Part shown: positions 1 to 7,284 of the stretch, one piece after another | Position numbering within the stretch: the stretch's first letter is position 1 | Layout: every line of letters starts with the position of its first letter | Assembly (NCBI GenBank): GCA_965279565.1 | Contig: OZ257249.1 | Span: 3,100,001 to 3,164,000 of the forward strand | Source: Tagaea sp965279565 | GTDB lineage: Bacteria; Pseudomonadota; Alphaproteobacteria; CACIAM-22H2 | Length of the DNA: 64,000 nucleotides | Direction: 5' to 3' | The notes under the pieces: generated by a model | Seen by the model: only the letters and a program-made list of their open reading frames with translations | Told to the model about the DNA's origin: nothing | Databases searched by the model: none | Program-made: the position numbers and the translations under genes

Positions 1-1362
1 ACGTCGACGACGCGACGGTTCGGCGGAACGGGGCTCGGCCTCTCGATTTCGACGCGCCTCGTCGAACTGATGGGGGGTCGCTTGACTGTCGAAAGCGAGC
101 CCGGCTGCGGCTCGACATTCGCCTTCGCGATCGCATTCGACACTGCGCTCTCGACCGAACTGCCGATTTCGCTCGCCGGGCGCCGCATCGCGATCGTCGA
201 GCCGCGCGCGACATCGCGGGAGATTTTCGAGACGTATCTCTCCGCTGCCGGTGCGGAAACCACATGCGTGGACGATCCGCGCGGCGCACTCGATCTCGTC
301 GAGCGCGCCGCGGAAGCCGGGACGCCATTCCATGCGGCAATCATCGATTTCGGTCTCGGCGAGATCGATGGGCTGGTCCTCGGCGAAACGCTCAGGGGTA
401 CGCCAAGCCTGTTCGACATGCGCCTGATCCTGACGAGCTCGGTCGACCAGTCGGGATTGCGCAAGAAGGCGCTGGAGCGCGGGCTCGACGCGTTCCTGCT
501 GAAGCCGGTCCGGCGCGACGCGCTCCTGAGGGCCATCCTCGGCGGTGTACCCGAAATCACGCCGCGCCCGGCGAGTTCGGTCAAGCCGGCAGCCGGCGGA
601 CTTGTGCTGGTCGCGGAGGACAATCCGACGAACCGCGCGGTCGTCACGCGCCAGCTTGCCAAGCTCGGCTATTCGCACGAGGTCGTCGCGGACGGCAAGG
701 CGGCCTTCGAGCGCTGGCGCAAGGGCGGGCTCGACGCGATTCTCACCGACTGCCATATGCCACTCTGGGACGGGTTCGAACTGACGCGTCAGATACGCGC
801 AGCCGAACAAGGGGAGGCGACGCGAACGCCGATCGTGGCGCTGACCGCGAACGCGCTGGCTGGCGAGGCGGAGCGCTGTCTTGCGGCCGGAATGGACGAT
901 TTTGTCGCCAAGCCGGCGACGCTGGCGGCACTCGGTAGGGCGCTCGCCAACGTGCTGGGACGCGGCGAAGCGCCGGCTGCGGACGACGATCCGGCTGCTG
1001 CGGGCGGAGGCGAGTTCGACTTCGCAGCCCTCAAGCAGCTCTATGGCGGCGACAGTGAGGATCTGCGGCAGGTAATCGGCCTCTATTTCGAGAATGGCGC
1101 CCGGCTCGTCGACGAAATGTCGGCCGCCGCCGCGTCGCGCGACGCCGAAGCGGGCAAGGATGCGGCGCACGCGCTAAAGGGTGCTTCACGAACGATCGGC
1201 GCCCTCGGCGTGGGCGAAGCCGCAAGCGCGCTCGAAACCGCGTTTTCGGCCGGAGACTGGATGGCGGTATCGGAAGGGATCGAACCTGCCCGCTCGAAAT
1301 TCGAGACGGCGAGGGCAAATCTCCTCATGGCGCTATCGCCTGCCGGCGGCGCGTTGCGCTAA
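1..1362 (+). CDS. Hybrid sensor histidine kinase, C-terminal part (5' end outside window)
   Basis: The frame is open from base 1 and enters inside the kinase ATP-binding domain: FGGTGLGLS (bases 19-45) is the G2 box. Two receiver domains follow. The first spans about codons 60-178 with phospho-acceptor Asp116 in IIDFGL; the second spans about 200-320 with acidic AEDN and Asp250 in TDCHMP. A C-terminal HPt domain (about 339-440) carries His390 in AHALKGAS. This is a complete His-Asp-His-Asp phosphorelay tail. The first receiver is the more divergent and may be structural only. A CheY-like regulator starts 12 bases downstream and is the obvious candidate partner. The input domain and signal cannot be seen. 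Confidence 0.93.
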   Translation, partial: TSTTRRFGGTGLGLSISTRLVELMGGRLTVESEPGCGSTFAFAIAFDTALSTELPISLAGRRIAIVEPRATSREIFETYLSAAGAETTCVDDPRGALDLVERAAEAGTPFHAAIIDFGLGEIDGLVLGETLRGTPSLFDMRLILTSSVDQSGLRKKALERGLDAFLLKPVRRDALLRAILGGVPEITPRPASSVKPAAGGLVLVAEDNPTNRAVVTRQLAKLGYSHEVVADGKAAFERWRKGGLDAILTDCHMPLWDGFELTRQIRAAEQGEATRTPIVALTANALAGEAERCLAAGMDDFVAKPATLAALGRALANVLGRGEAPAADDDPAAAGGGEFDFAALKQLYGGDSEDLRQVIGLYFENGARLVDEMSAAAASRDAEAGKDAAHALKGASRTIGALGVGEAASALETAFSAGDWMAVSEGIEPARSKFETARANLLMALSPAGGALR

Positions 1363-1374
1363 AGTCCCCCGAGA

Positions 1375-1779
1375 ATGACAGACGGGAAATACTCAAAACT
1401 CGGCGCCATGGTCATCGACGATCAGGCGGTTGTCCGGACGATGCTGCTCAAGATGCTCGAGAAGCTCGGTTTCGGCTTCGTCGACGCGGCCGCCGACGGT
1501 TCCGCGGCACTCGAGGCGATCCGTTCGGCCGACAGGCTTCCCAGCCTGATCATCTGCGACATCGCGATGAAGCCGATGGACGGCCTCAGTTTTCTCGAAG
1601 CGCTGCGGGCGATGCCCGAAATCCATCGTGCGCGCATTCCGGTCGTGCTTCTGACCGCGACGGCAACGGGCGACCTAGCCCAGCGGGCGCGGGAGCTTCG
1701 CGCGAACGGATATATCGTCAAGCCTGTGACGCCCGAGGTCCTCGCGCTGCGCGTCGAACGGGCCCTGTCGGTCGCCTAG
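1375..1779 (+). CDS. Single-domain response regulator (CheY-like)
   Basis: A 134-aa stand-alone receiver domain with no output domain. The acidic pair Asp15-Asp16 (MVIDDQ), phospho-acceptor Asp62 (IICDIAM), the TATA switch region and the Lys of YIVKPVTP are all present, so it should be phosphorylatable. It begins 12 bases after the hybrid kinase and is probably co-transcribed with it, so it could receive phosphate from that protein's HPt domain (inference). Its stop codon overlaps the stop of the convergent small gene at 1776-2042. The target of the phosphorylated form, motor or another protein, is not visible. Confidence 0.92.
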   Translation: MTDGKYSKLGAMVIDDQAVVRTMLLKMLEKLGFGFVDAAADGSAALEAIRSADRLPSLIICDIAMKPMDGLSFLEALRAMPEIHRARIPVVLLTATATGDLAQRARELRANGYIVKPVTPEVLALRVERALSVA

Positions 1780-2042
1780 ACCTCGACGTCCAGCGCGTGC
1801 CGTCCGGGTTTGCGCTGCGATTTGGCACCCAATGCGTTGGCATCCTCGTCGACTGTCGCATCGGTCTCGCTGCCGGAGCGGCTCCGGCGGGCGGAGTCGG
1901 TCTCGCCCGCGTGCTTGATCGCTTTCGCTGTCTGCCCGCGCACGCCGGGGGCGGCCGCGTGCGGAAGCGGCACAGCGGGCGGCTGGTGATGCGCGACTGC
2001 GACCTGCACCGGCATCGGCGGCAAGACAGGAGCGAGAGGCAT
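1776..2042 (-). CDS. Small Pro/Ala-rich protein of unknown function
   Basis: An 88-aa frame that starts MPLAPVLPPMP and is followed by a His/Pro-rich stretch and a charged, Ser/Arg/Asp-rich tail. The composition looks disordered and no domain is recognised. It is last in a minus-strand series and ends by overlapping the stop of the response regulator. No clear Shine-Dalgarno was found. A GTG codon directly precedes the chosen ATG. The frame continues open far upstream, but those parts lie antisense to or out of frame with the better-supported gene at 2108-3289, so I use the first ATG after it. Real but low-information is my best reading. Confidence 0.5.
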   Translation of the reverse strand: MPLAPVLPPMPVQVAVAHHQPPAVPLPHAAAPGVRGQTAKAIKHAGETDSARRSRSGSETDATVDEDANALGAKSQRKPGRHALDVEV

Positions 2043-2107
2043 GACGCAACCATAGCACAGGTTGCAGCAGATCACAAAAAACGGCCCGTAAACCATTGAA
2101 AATAAAT

Positions 2108-3289
2108 CTATCGACTGACGCCGATCTCGAACTCCAGAACCGTCGGCGGGCCGTTGGCGAATATCGCCTCGACCCGGACCTTGCGACCCTCGCGCGGCAC
2201 AGGCAGAACCGAGGTAAAGCTGCCGTCCGGATTGAAGACCGTCTGGGCGTCGGCGATCCGGACGTCGCGCAACGCCGCGTCTCCGCGCACCCGACCGACG
2301 AGGCTGACGAATCCCGGATCGGCGACCGTCATCCGCCGGCCGGCTCGACCGGGATCCCAGACGGGAAAGCTGATCGTCACTTCCCGCACCGCGCGCGCGG
2401 CGGCCGGCGATGCCGCGGCAGTGACCTGGCCCGTCTGCGAAGACTGGACATAGCCGACGACGCCGCGCGCGTCGGCGACGAGGACCCACCCGGCAACCGG
2501 GGCGTCGGCAAGACGGATCAAGGCTTGCCCCGTGCCGACGGGCGCGACGATCGCCGCGGCGGCGTCCGGTGCCGCGCGCAATGCGGTCGCACGGGTCGCG
2601 GCTAGATCGCCGGTCAGGCCACGGACCGATATCCGGGGCGCTGCCGGCGTTTCCTGGGCAGCGGGCCGTGCGGCAGGTGCCGCTCCGCGTTGGCGGAGTT
2701 CGTTTTCGACGCGACGGATGCGCTCGATCAGGACGAGGTTTTCCTGACGCAGCCGCTCGATCTCCGGCACGACATAGGGACCGTCGAGTTCGGACAGTCG
2801 TGCCTGCGTGGCCGCGTAGGCCTGTCGGAGCGCTTCGACCGAGCCGGGTGGCCGTCCATCGAGCTCGAACGCGTGCGTCGCGAATGCGAGCTTTCCTGAC
2901 AGCCGGCCCTCGACGATGCGGACATCGAGCGCGATGCGGCCGGAGGTCGAGTTCGGATCTGGAATCTCGCCGCGGAATCTTCCGTCGCTGAAGGCAAGTC
3001 CCTGGAACAGGATGCCGCGCGGCTGGATGTCGATCGTAAAGGTGGCGCCGTCGCGGCGGATTTCCCAGATCGCGCGTGGATTGCCGATCTGCGCGCGGAC
3101 GGCGAGTCCGAGCAACGGTATTGCCGCGAGTCCCTGATTTACAGGTGGGCCGGTTTCCGCGACGAGCCAGAAACCGGTCGGATCGTCGAGCGGCGAGCCT
3201 TGCGCATGCGCCTGCGAAATGCCCGCAAGCAGCAGCCATGCGGCGGCAAGGAGGGCGCGCAGTCTCAGTCCGAAGGAATTTCCTTGCAT
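2108..3289 (-). CDS. Exported protein with central SH3-like domain
   Basis: A 393-aa protein. The N-terminus is a clear Sec signal peptide: a basic start, a Leu/Ala-rich core (LLAAAWLLLAG) and an AHAQ cleavage site near residue 28. A coiled-coil-like segment follows (ERLRQENLVLIERIRRVE, about residues 170-190), then an Ala/Pro linker. Next comes a bacterial SH3-like stretch with the typical TALRAAPD..AGWVLVADARGVVGYV pattern (about 220-285). The C-terminus looks like a beta-rich module. Bacterial SH3 domains usually bind cell-wall or protein ligands, so an envelope role is inferred. The start overlaps the 3' end of the small gene at 3265-3489 by 25 bases, suggesting co-translation. The exact function is unknown. 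Confidence 0.8.
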   Translation of the reverse strand: MQGNSFGLRLRALLAAAWLLLAGISQAHAQGSPLDDPTGFWLVAETGPPVNQGLAAIPLLGLAVRAQIGNPRAIWEIRRDGATFTIDIQPRGILFQGLAFSDGRFRGEIPDPNSTSGRIALDVRIVEGRLSGKLAFATHAFELDGRPPGSVEALRQAYAATQARLSELDGPYVVPEIERLRQENLVLIERIRRVENELRQRGAAPAARPAAQETPAAPRISVRGLTGDLAATRATALRAAPDAAAAIVAPVGTGQALIRLADAPVAGWVLVADARGVVGYVQSSQTGQVTAAASPAAARAVREVTISFPVWDPGRAGRRMTVADPGFVSLVGRVRGDAALRDVRIADAQTVFNPDGSFTSVLPVPREGRKVRVEAIFANGPPTVLEFEIGVSR

Positions 3290-3489
3290 GCGAGAATCAC
3301 GAATCCCTGCTCCTGAGGATAGCGCGAGCGGATGCGTGCTGTCGCATCCTTCTCGTTCATGGCCGTGATTTCGATGAAGTGCTGGTTCTGCCATTCGTCC
3401 TTGTAGATCTTGTGCTGTTCGCCGCGCGCCACGGCGGCGCGGACCTGCTCGTTGAATATGGCAAACTCGTATTTGTTTCGCTTGAACAT
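3265..3489 (-). CDS. Small conserved-looking protein of unknown function
   Basis: A 74-aa soluble protein starting MFKRNKYEF. A GGAG ribosome-binding site sits five bases before this ATG, so I prefer it to the in-frame ATG at 3504. No cysteine pair, signal peptide or membrane segment of note. The sequence is balanced alpha/beta in character and does not look like an antisense artefact. It lies between the MFS gene and the exported SH3-like gene, overlapping the latter, so it probably belongs to the same transcript. I do not recognise the family. Confidence 0.75.
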   Translation of the reverse strand: MFKRNKYEFAIFNEQVRAAVARGEQHKIYKDEWQNQHFIEITAMNEKDATARIRSRYPQEQGFVILACKEIPSD

Positions 3490-3522
3490 CGCAGCTCCGT
3501 CCATCTGCGTCCGGCGCCCGGA

Positions 3523-4764
3523 TCAGGCGGCGTTCCCGCGCCGCCGCCATCCTCGCCGATCACTTCCCTGTATGAACCACAGCCAAGCCAATCCTTGCAA
3601 CCCGATCGCGATGGAAAGCGCAATAGTATGCCCCGTTTCCGGAGTCGGACCGTAAAAGTTCAGGATCGCGCCGACGGACCACTGCACCGCGAATGCGGTA
3701 AAGAATACCACAAGGTTTATCGCGGCGTTTGCGCGGCCGGCCATCGAAGACGGAATCTGCTGCGTCAGGGCGGCATATCCGACGACGGTTCCGCAGCCAA
3801 CGAATCCGAACGCGGCCCAGAGCAGAAGCGGGGCGCCTGTCCATCCGGCCGCAAGCGGCACCTGAAGGACGATGAACGCTGCCGAGTAGAAACCGAACGT
3901 CGCCATCGTGGAGATGCCGCGCGCGGCGAGCCGGTCGGCGAGAGCGCCCAGCATCGGATAGCTGAACGCCATTGAACCTGTCACGAGAGCCATGCCGAGT
4001 GCCGCCTCGGCGCGGTCGAGCCCGGCGACGTCGCGCAGCCATGGTCCGGCCCACAGGGTCTGGTAGGCGAGATACGTTCCATGCGAAATGCCCGTCAACG
4101 CCGTGACGCGCCAGAACGGGCCGCTGGCAAGCAGGTCGACGATCCCGCGCACCTGCTCCGACAGCCGCGTTTTCGTCGCGGGCGGCGGCGGATCTGGGGA
4201 CACGAGCCAGATGCAGGCGGCGACGGCCATCGTCGCGACGGCCATCATCGCGATCACGGTGCGCCAGTCGGTCACGGCCAGCAACCAGTCGACCGGAATC
4301 GTGGCGCTTGCGGCCCCGAGACCGCCAAATCCCATCAACAGGCCATTTGCGAGCGGCAGGCGCTGGATCGGCCAGTACAGCGTGTTGGCCTTGAATGCGG
4401 CCATCAGGCAGGACGATACGCCGAGGCCGATGAGCGCCCGACCGATCAAGAGTTCGCGGGCCGTGTCCGCGACCGCGAAGATGGCGGCACCCAATGCTGC
4501 CGCGCAGAGCAGTACAGCTTCCGTGCGCCGGGGCCCCCAGCGGTCGAGCGCCACGCCCAGCGGCAATTGGGCGAGTGCAAATGTTGCGAAGTAGGCCGAC
4601 GTGATTGCGCCATATGTCGCGGGATCGAGTGCAAGATCGCGCGACAGGTCTGGACCTATCGCCGCGTTGACCGCGCGGAAGGCATAGGACAGGAAATAGC
4701 CGGCGGCGAACGGCAGGAAGCAGCAGGCGACGCGCGCAGCAAAACTGTCGGGAGCGGTCCTCAA
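3523..4764 (-). CDS. Major facilitator superfamily transporter
   Basis: A 413-aa inner-membrane protein with about 12 hydrophobic segments and a basic C-terminus (GWRRRGNAA). The loop between helices 2 and 3 has the MFS signature GVALDRWGPRR. The N-terminus is FLPFAAGYFLSYAFRAVNA, typical of nitrate/nitrite- or cyanate-like MFS porters, but the substrate cannot be assigned. No ATG exists between the upstream stop and the first helix. A TTG at 4764, four bases after the stop of the upstream gene, is the most reasonable start. It belongs to the minus-strand group 5104-1776. Confidence 0.88.
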   Translation of the reverse strand: MRTAPDSFAARVACCFLPFAAGYFLSYAFRAVNAAIGPDLSRDLALDPATYGAITSAYFATFALAQLPLGVALDRWGPRRTEAVLLCAAALGAAIFAVADTARELLIGRALIGLGVSSCLMAAFKANTLYWPIQRLPLANGLLMGFGGLGAASATIPVDWLLAVTDWRTVIAMMAVATMAVAACIWLVSPDPPPPATKTRLSEQVRGIVDLLASGPFWRVTALTGISHGTYLAYQTLWAGPWLRDVAGLDRAEAALGMALVTGSMAFSYPMLGALADRLAARGISTMATFGFYSAAFIVLQVPLAAGWTGAPLLLWAAFGFVGCGTVVGYAALTQQIPSSMAGRANAAINLVVFFTAFAVQWSVGAILNFYGPTPETGHTIALSIAIGLQGLAWLWFIQGSDRRGWRRRGNAA

Positions 4765-4768
4765 ATGA

Positions 4769-5104
4769 TCAGGCCGCGTCGAAGAGACCGCGCCCCTTGT
4801 CGGTAAGCTTGCAGACCAGCCAGTCGGGTTTCGTCGGATTTGCATACCAGGGTTCGCACCAGCCCTTGTCGATGCATGCTTTGACGGTGCGCGGATCGAC
4901 CCGCTTCGCCTCATCGAGAAACAGCGGGAGTTTTCCGCCCGGCTGGCGCAGGCCGCGCTCGAGCCATGCCCGCTGGAAAGCCGTCGGCTCGCCGGGGGCC
5001 GGCGGAAGGCCTTTCGGGCGGCTGTCGCCGTCGCGCGGCGGAGCAGGTGGATCGTCGAAACCGGACACGCGGCGCACCGGAAACGGAATGGGGGAGGAGT
5101 TCAT
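4769..5104 (-). CDS. Small protein of unknown function, possible winged-helix fold
   Basis: A 111-aa protein starting MNSSPIPFPVRR. The first 45 residues are Pro/Asp-rich and probably disordered. The C-terminal 65 residues (from AFQRAWLERGL) contain DPRTVKACIDKGWCEPWY and a VCKLTDKGRGLF ending. This pattern of a helix followed by a beta wing and 'LTDKG' resembles winged-helix proteins of the MarR kind, but the resemblance is only suggestive. It is the first gene of a minus-strand series and ends four bases before the MFS start, so the two are likely co-expressed. Confidence 0.72.
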   Translation of the reverse strand: MNSSPIPFPVRRVSGFDDPPAPPRDGDSRPKGLPPAPGEPTAFQRAWLERGLRQPGGKLPLFLDEAKRVDPRTVKACIDKGWCEPWYANPTKPDWLVCKLTDKGRGLFDAA

Positions 5105-5547
5105 CGGGCCTTCGTTCTGCCAATTTCGCGGCACTCTAGACCCGATCCTTATTTTCGCCAAGTTCACCCCGGAGACTCGGGGCAAGCGAATGTTTCAAAG
5201 TTGCTCATCGGTCCGAACGATAGTGTTCGACAAACAGCCTAGGGTGGAGCAGATTCGTAGTCGTATATTGCGTTCGATCCCGTGCGCGGCAAAAGCGCCA
5301 AAGTGGTGCGTTCTGCGGGCGCTTCGAGCGGCGGGAATATCGCCAGAATCGTGCTTTGAACAATATCCGGCCTTTTTGCGCTTCGAGACCCCGCGACGCG
5401 TTTGAACCCAATTGGGGGTTCTGTAACGCAACAGGTTCGCATCCAAAGCGGGTACTACGATTGTGGGTCAAATTTGTTGTCTCGAGGATACAAAGAAGGG
5501 TATGAGTGCTGTATCCCTCGTTTGATTCGATCTCAAGGAGCGTACCG
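5105..5547. other. Long intergenic region, divergent promoters, no gene seen
   Basis: 443 bases between a minus-strand gene and the plus-strand XRE regulator. Frames here have poor composition and no ribosome-binding site. The region is less G+C-rich than its flanks. The only clear structure is the inverted repeat just before the XRE gene (5483-5520). It should hold divergent promoters, but I could not identify convincing -35/-10 pairs. Confidence 0.6.
5483..5520. promoter_or_regulatory. Inverted repeat upstream of XRE gene (candidate operator)
   Basis: Left arm CGAGGATACA (5483-5492) and right arm TGTATCCCTCG (5510-5520) are complementary except for one extra C, separated by 17 bases. The repeat ends 27 bases before the ATG at 5548, a typical position for autoregulation by an XRE repressor. 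It could also be an mRNA 5' hairpin. Confidence 0.45.
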
Positions 5548-5985
5548 ATGAGCAGTTCTGACATGCCCTCTCGCGTGAAGCCGAAACGCCGCCGTTCGCG
5601 CGCAGAGACACGCAGGACCACGCCGGTCGACGTCCAGGTCGGCCGCAACGTCCGCCGCCGGCGTATCGAGCTGGGGATGTCGCAGACCGCGCTCGCGCAG
5701 GCTTGCGGGATCACGTTCCAGCAGATCCAGAAGTATGAAAACGGCGCCAACCGCGTGTCGGCCTCGCGCCTGTGGCAGTTCGCGGCCGTGCTCGGCGTCC
5801 AGGTCGTCTATTTCTTCGACGGGCTCGGCTCGCCGAAGACGGAGATGAAGGGCTCGGTTCCGAGCAAGGCGGAGCGCAAGATCGACGACGAAACCGCAAA
5901 GATCGCGCGCAAGATCGCGTCGATTCAGGACGAGCGGCTTAAGAAGCGTCTCAAGACGATGCTGGCGGCGCTCGCCGCCAAGTAA
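5548..5985 (+). CDS. XRE-family HTH transcriptional regulator
   Basis: A 145-aa DNA-binding protein. A basic N-terminal arm (PKRRRSRAETRR) precedes a helix-turn-helix at about residues 30-85, with RRRIELGMSQTALAQACGI, TFQQIQKYENGANRVSASRL and the YFFDGLG end that is usual for this alphaproteobacterial family. A Lys/Glu-rich helical tail (90-145) may dimerise. AAGGAG at 5535-5540 fixes the ATG at 5548; an in-frame ATG at 5506 lies within the inverted repeat and lacks a ribosome-binding site. It faces another XRE gene tail to tail (5996-6382). The targets are unknown. Family members act in general cell regulation, and autoregulation through the upstream repeat is inferred. Confidence 0.9.
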   Translation: MSSSDMPSRVKPKRRRSRAETRRTTPVDVQVGRNVRRRRIELGMSQTALAQACGITFQQIQKYENGANRVSASRLWQFAAVLGVQVVYFFDGLGSPKTEMKGSVPSKAERKIDDETAKIARKIASIQDERLKKRLKTMLAALAAK

Positions 5986-5995
5986 TGCCGGCCGG

Positions 5996-6382
5996 CTAGT
6001 CGTTTTCGGGTTCGAAGAGGGAGGCGACGCCGGCCTTGCGTTGCGGGGCGTCCGCCGCCGGCGGAAGTCCGCCTTCGAGCTGGGCGACGCGCGCCATCAG
6101 CACCTCGATCTGAAAATCCAGTTTGCGGGTTGATTCCGGCGCCAGTGGAAGATCGAAGACCTCTGCAATGAAGCGGTGCCGGTCGTGCCTGTCGTTCCGG
6201 CGCACGGCCGCGCAATTGGCGATACAATCGATCATCTGCGCGTCGAGCTTGCGCGTCCGGCCGTTGAACAGGCGCTCGAGCGTGTCGGCATGGATGCCGC
6301 ACATCCGTGCGGCGTCCTTGATGCTGATGCCGCGTCGGGCCATGGCGGTCCGGAGATTGTCGATGAGTCGCGTGTCCGACAT
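5996..6382 (-). CDS. XRE-like HTH regulator
   Basis: A 128-aa protein with an N-terminal helix-turn-helix: LRTAMARRGISIKDAARMCG, HADTLERLFNGRTRKLDAQM (about residues 9-58). A middle basic/His-rich segment (RRNDRHDRHRF) follows, then a C-terminal region with a short helix. It ends 10 bases from the convergent XRE gene at 5548-5985. The 385-base upstream spacer separates it from the ribbon-helix-helix gene. The domain is recognisable but the regulon is not. Confidence 0.82.
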   Translation of the reverse strand: MSDTRLIDNLRTAMARRGISIKDAARMCGIHADTLERLFNGRTRKLDAQMIDCIANCAAVRRNDRHDRHRFIAEVFDLPLAPESTRKLDFQIEVLMARVAQLEGGLPPAADAPQRKAGVASLFEPEND

Positions 6383-6767
6383 TCATGCTTCCATGAGTCC
6401 GGTGAAACCGGATCGTTCTTAGATTGTATTTCCCCGATACGAAGTTTCACAGTTCACTTCGGGAGAAATTTAGACGCGATTCCGCCGAAGCGTCACGGGT
6501 CAACACGTGCCGAACTGCACGAAGTGTCCTCAGACAATCCGACACTAGCGGCCGCAGTTTCGCCGGCAAATGCGGTGCTTTGATTGCCTACATTTGTGAA
6601 ATCAAAGGATTCTCGGTGCCGCAAAATTGCGCCCATCCGAACAACTTGACACATGAAGTAACTATTTAGCCGGATTGGCAAAACTGCACTTCCGAGGCGG
6701 TGGAACTGCATGGGCGGATCGTTTGTATTTTACCCGACCCGGCGGTACCCACAGGAGAACCAATACA
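6383..6767. other. Long divergent intergenic region, no gene seen
   Basis: 385 bases between the XRE gene (minus) and the ribbon-helix-helix gene (plus), visibly richer in A+T than the flanking genes. It contains a perfect TTGACA hexamer at 6646-6651, but nothing resembling a -10 box sits 16-18 bases downstream. Short open frames on both strands have no ribosome-binding site and poor composition. It presumably holds two divergent promoters and their operators. Confidence 0.6.
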
Positions 6768-7154
6768 ATGGCACCCGAAAACATCGCCCGCGCGCTTCGT
6801 CCGAGAAATCCCAACGTCGATACCGGCGTATCCGAACAGCAAGCCGTACCCATCCGTCCGGTGCCCGTGCGGCCGCCGGCGGTGGCCGAACCGATCGATC
6901 CGCAGGTCGGTGCTGCGGGCAAGGGCGCCAAGCCGCAATATCCGTGTATCGAGATAACGCCGCGCAGTGTCTGGATCGGATCGCGACGCACGTCGATCCG
7001 GCTTGAACCCGAATTCTGGACGTCGCTTGGCGAGATCGCGCGCGAGCAGCGTTCGACGATTTCCGGCGTTCTGCTCGACATCGAGCGAATCCATGGCCGC
7101 AGCCGGTTCGCATCGAAGGTACGCGTGGCGATCCTGGCCTACTACAGGCGCTGA
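6768..7154 (+). CDS. Ribbon-helix-helix domain protein
   Basis: A 128-aa protein. AGGAGA at 6753-6758 supports the ATG at 6768. The first 60 residues are Pro/Val-rich and probably disordered. The C-terminal 65 residues are a ribbon-helix-helix of the RHH_4 type found in alphaproteobacteria: RRTSIRLEPEFWTSLGEIAR forms the beta-strand and first helix, followed by RSTISGVLLDIE and the closing RFASKVRVAILAYYRR. Proteins of this type bind DNA as dimers. A 12-bp inverted repeat lies directly downstream. Together with the two XRE genes it makes three adjacent DNA-binding proteins with no obvious structural gene between them. Confidence 0.85.
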   Translation: MAPENIARALRPRNPNVDTGVSEQQAVPIRPVPVRPPAVAEPIDPQVGAAGKGAKPQYPCIEITPRSVWIGSRRTSIRLEPEFWTSLGEIAREQRSTISGVLLDIERIHGRSRFASKVRVAILAYYRR

Positions 7155-7173
7155 ATCGACGCCGGGCGGCATG

Positions 7174-7214
7174 GACGAACCTTCTGATTTCTAGGGGATT
7201 TCGAAGGTTCGTCC
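7174..7214. terminator. 12-bp inverted repeat after RHH gene (terminator-like or operator)
   Basis: GGACGAACCTTC at 7174-7185 is perfectly complementary to GAAGGTTCGTCC at 7203-7214, with a 17-base loop. It begins 19 bases after the RHH stop. No run of T follows on either strand, so simple intrinsic termination is doubtful. A binding site for the neighbouring dimeric regulator is an alternative. Confidence 0.45.
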
Positions 7215-7284
7215 GGCCCGACGCTTGTCTGGCGACATTTCCGGTGTTGCCCGCGACGGGGGCGCGCCGCATCCTCGCCGGATC

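Noticed and set aside
2050..2107. Terminator with poly-T after the SH3-like gene
   Set aside because: The T tract is real on minus, but the only stem (ACGG/CCGT) has no room for a loop.
3076..3975. Plus-strand frame across the SH3-like and MFS genes
   Set aside because: Antisense to supported minus-strand genes, with no ribosome-binding site or recognisable fold.
6646..6651. TTGACA as a -35 box
   Set aside because: At 16-18 bases downstream the sequence is GC-rich (AGCCGG/GCCGGA), with nothing like a -10 box.
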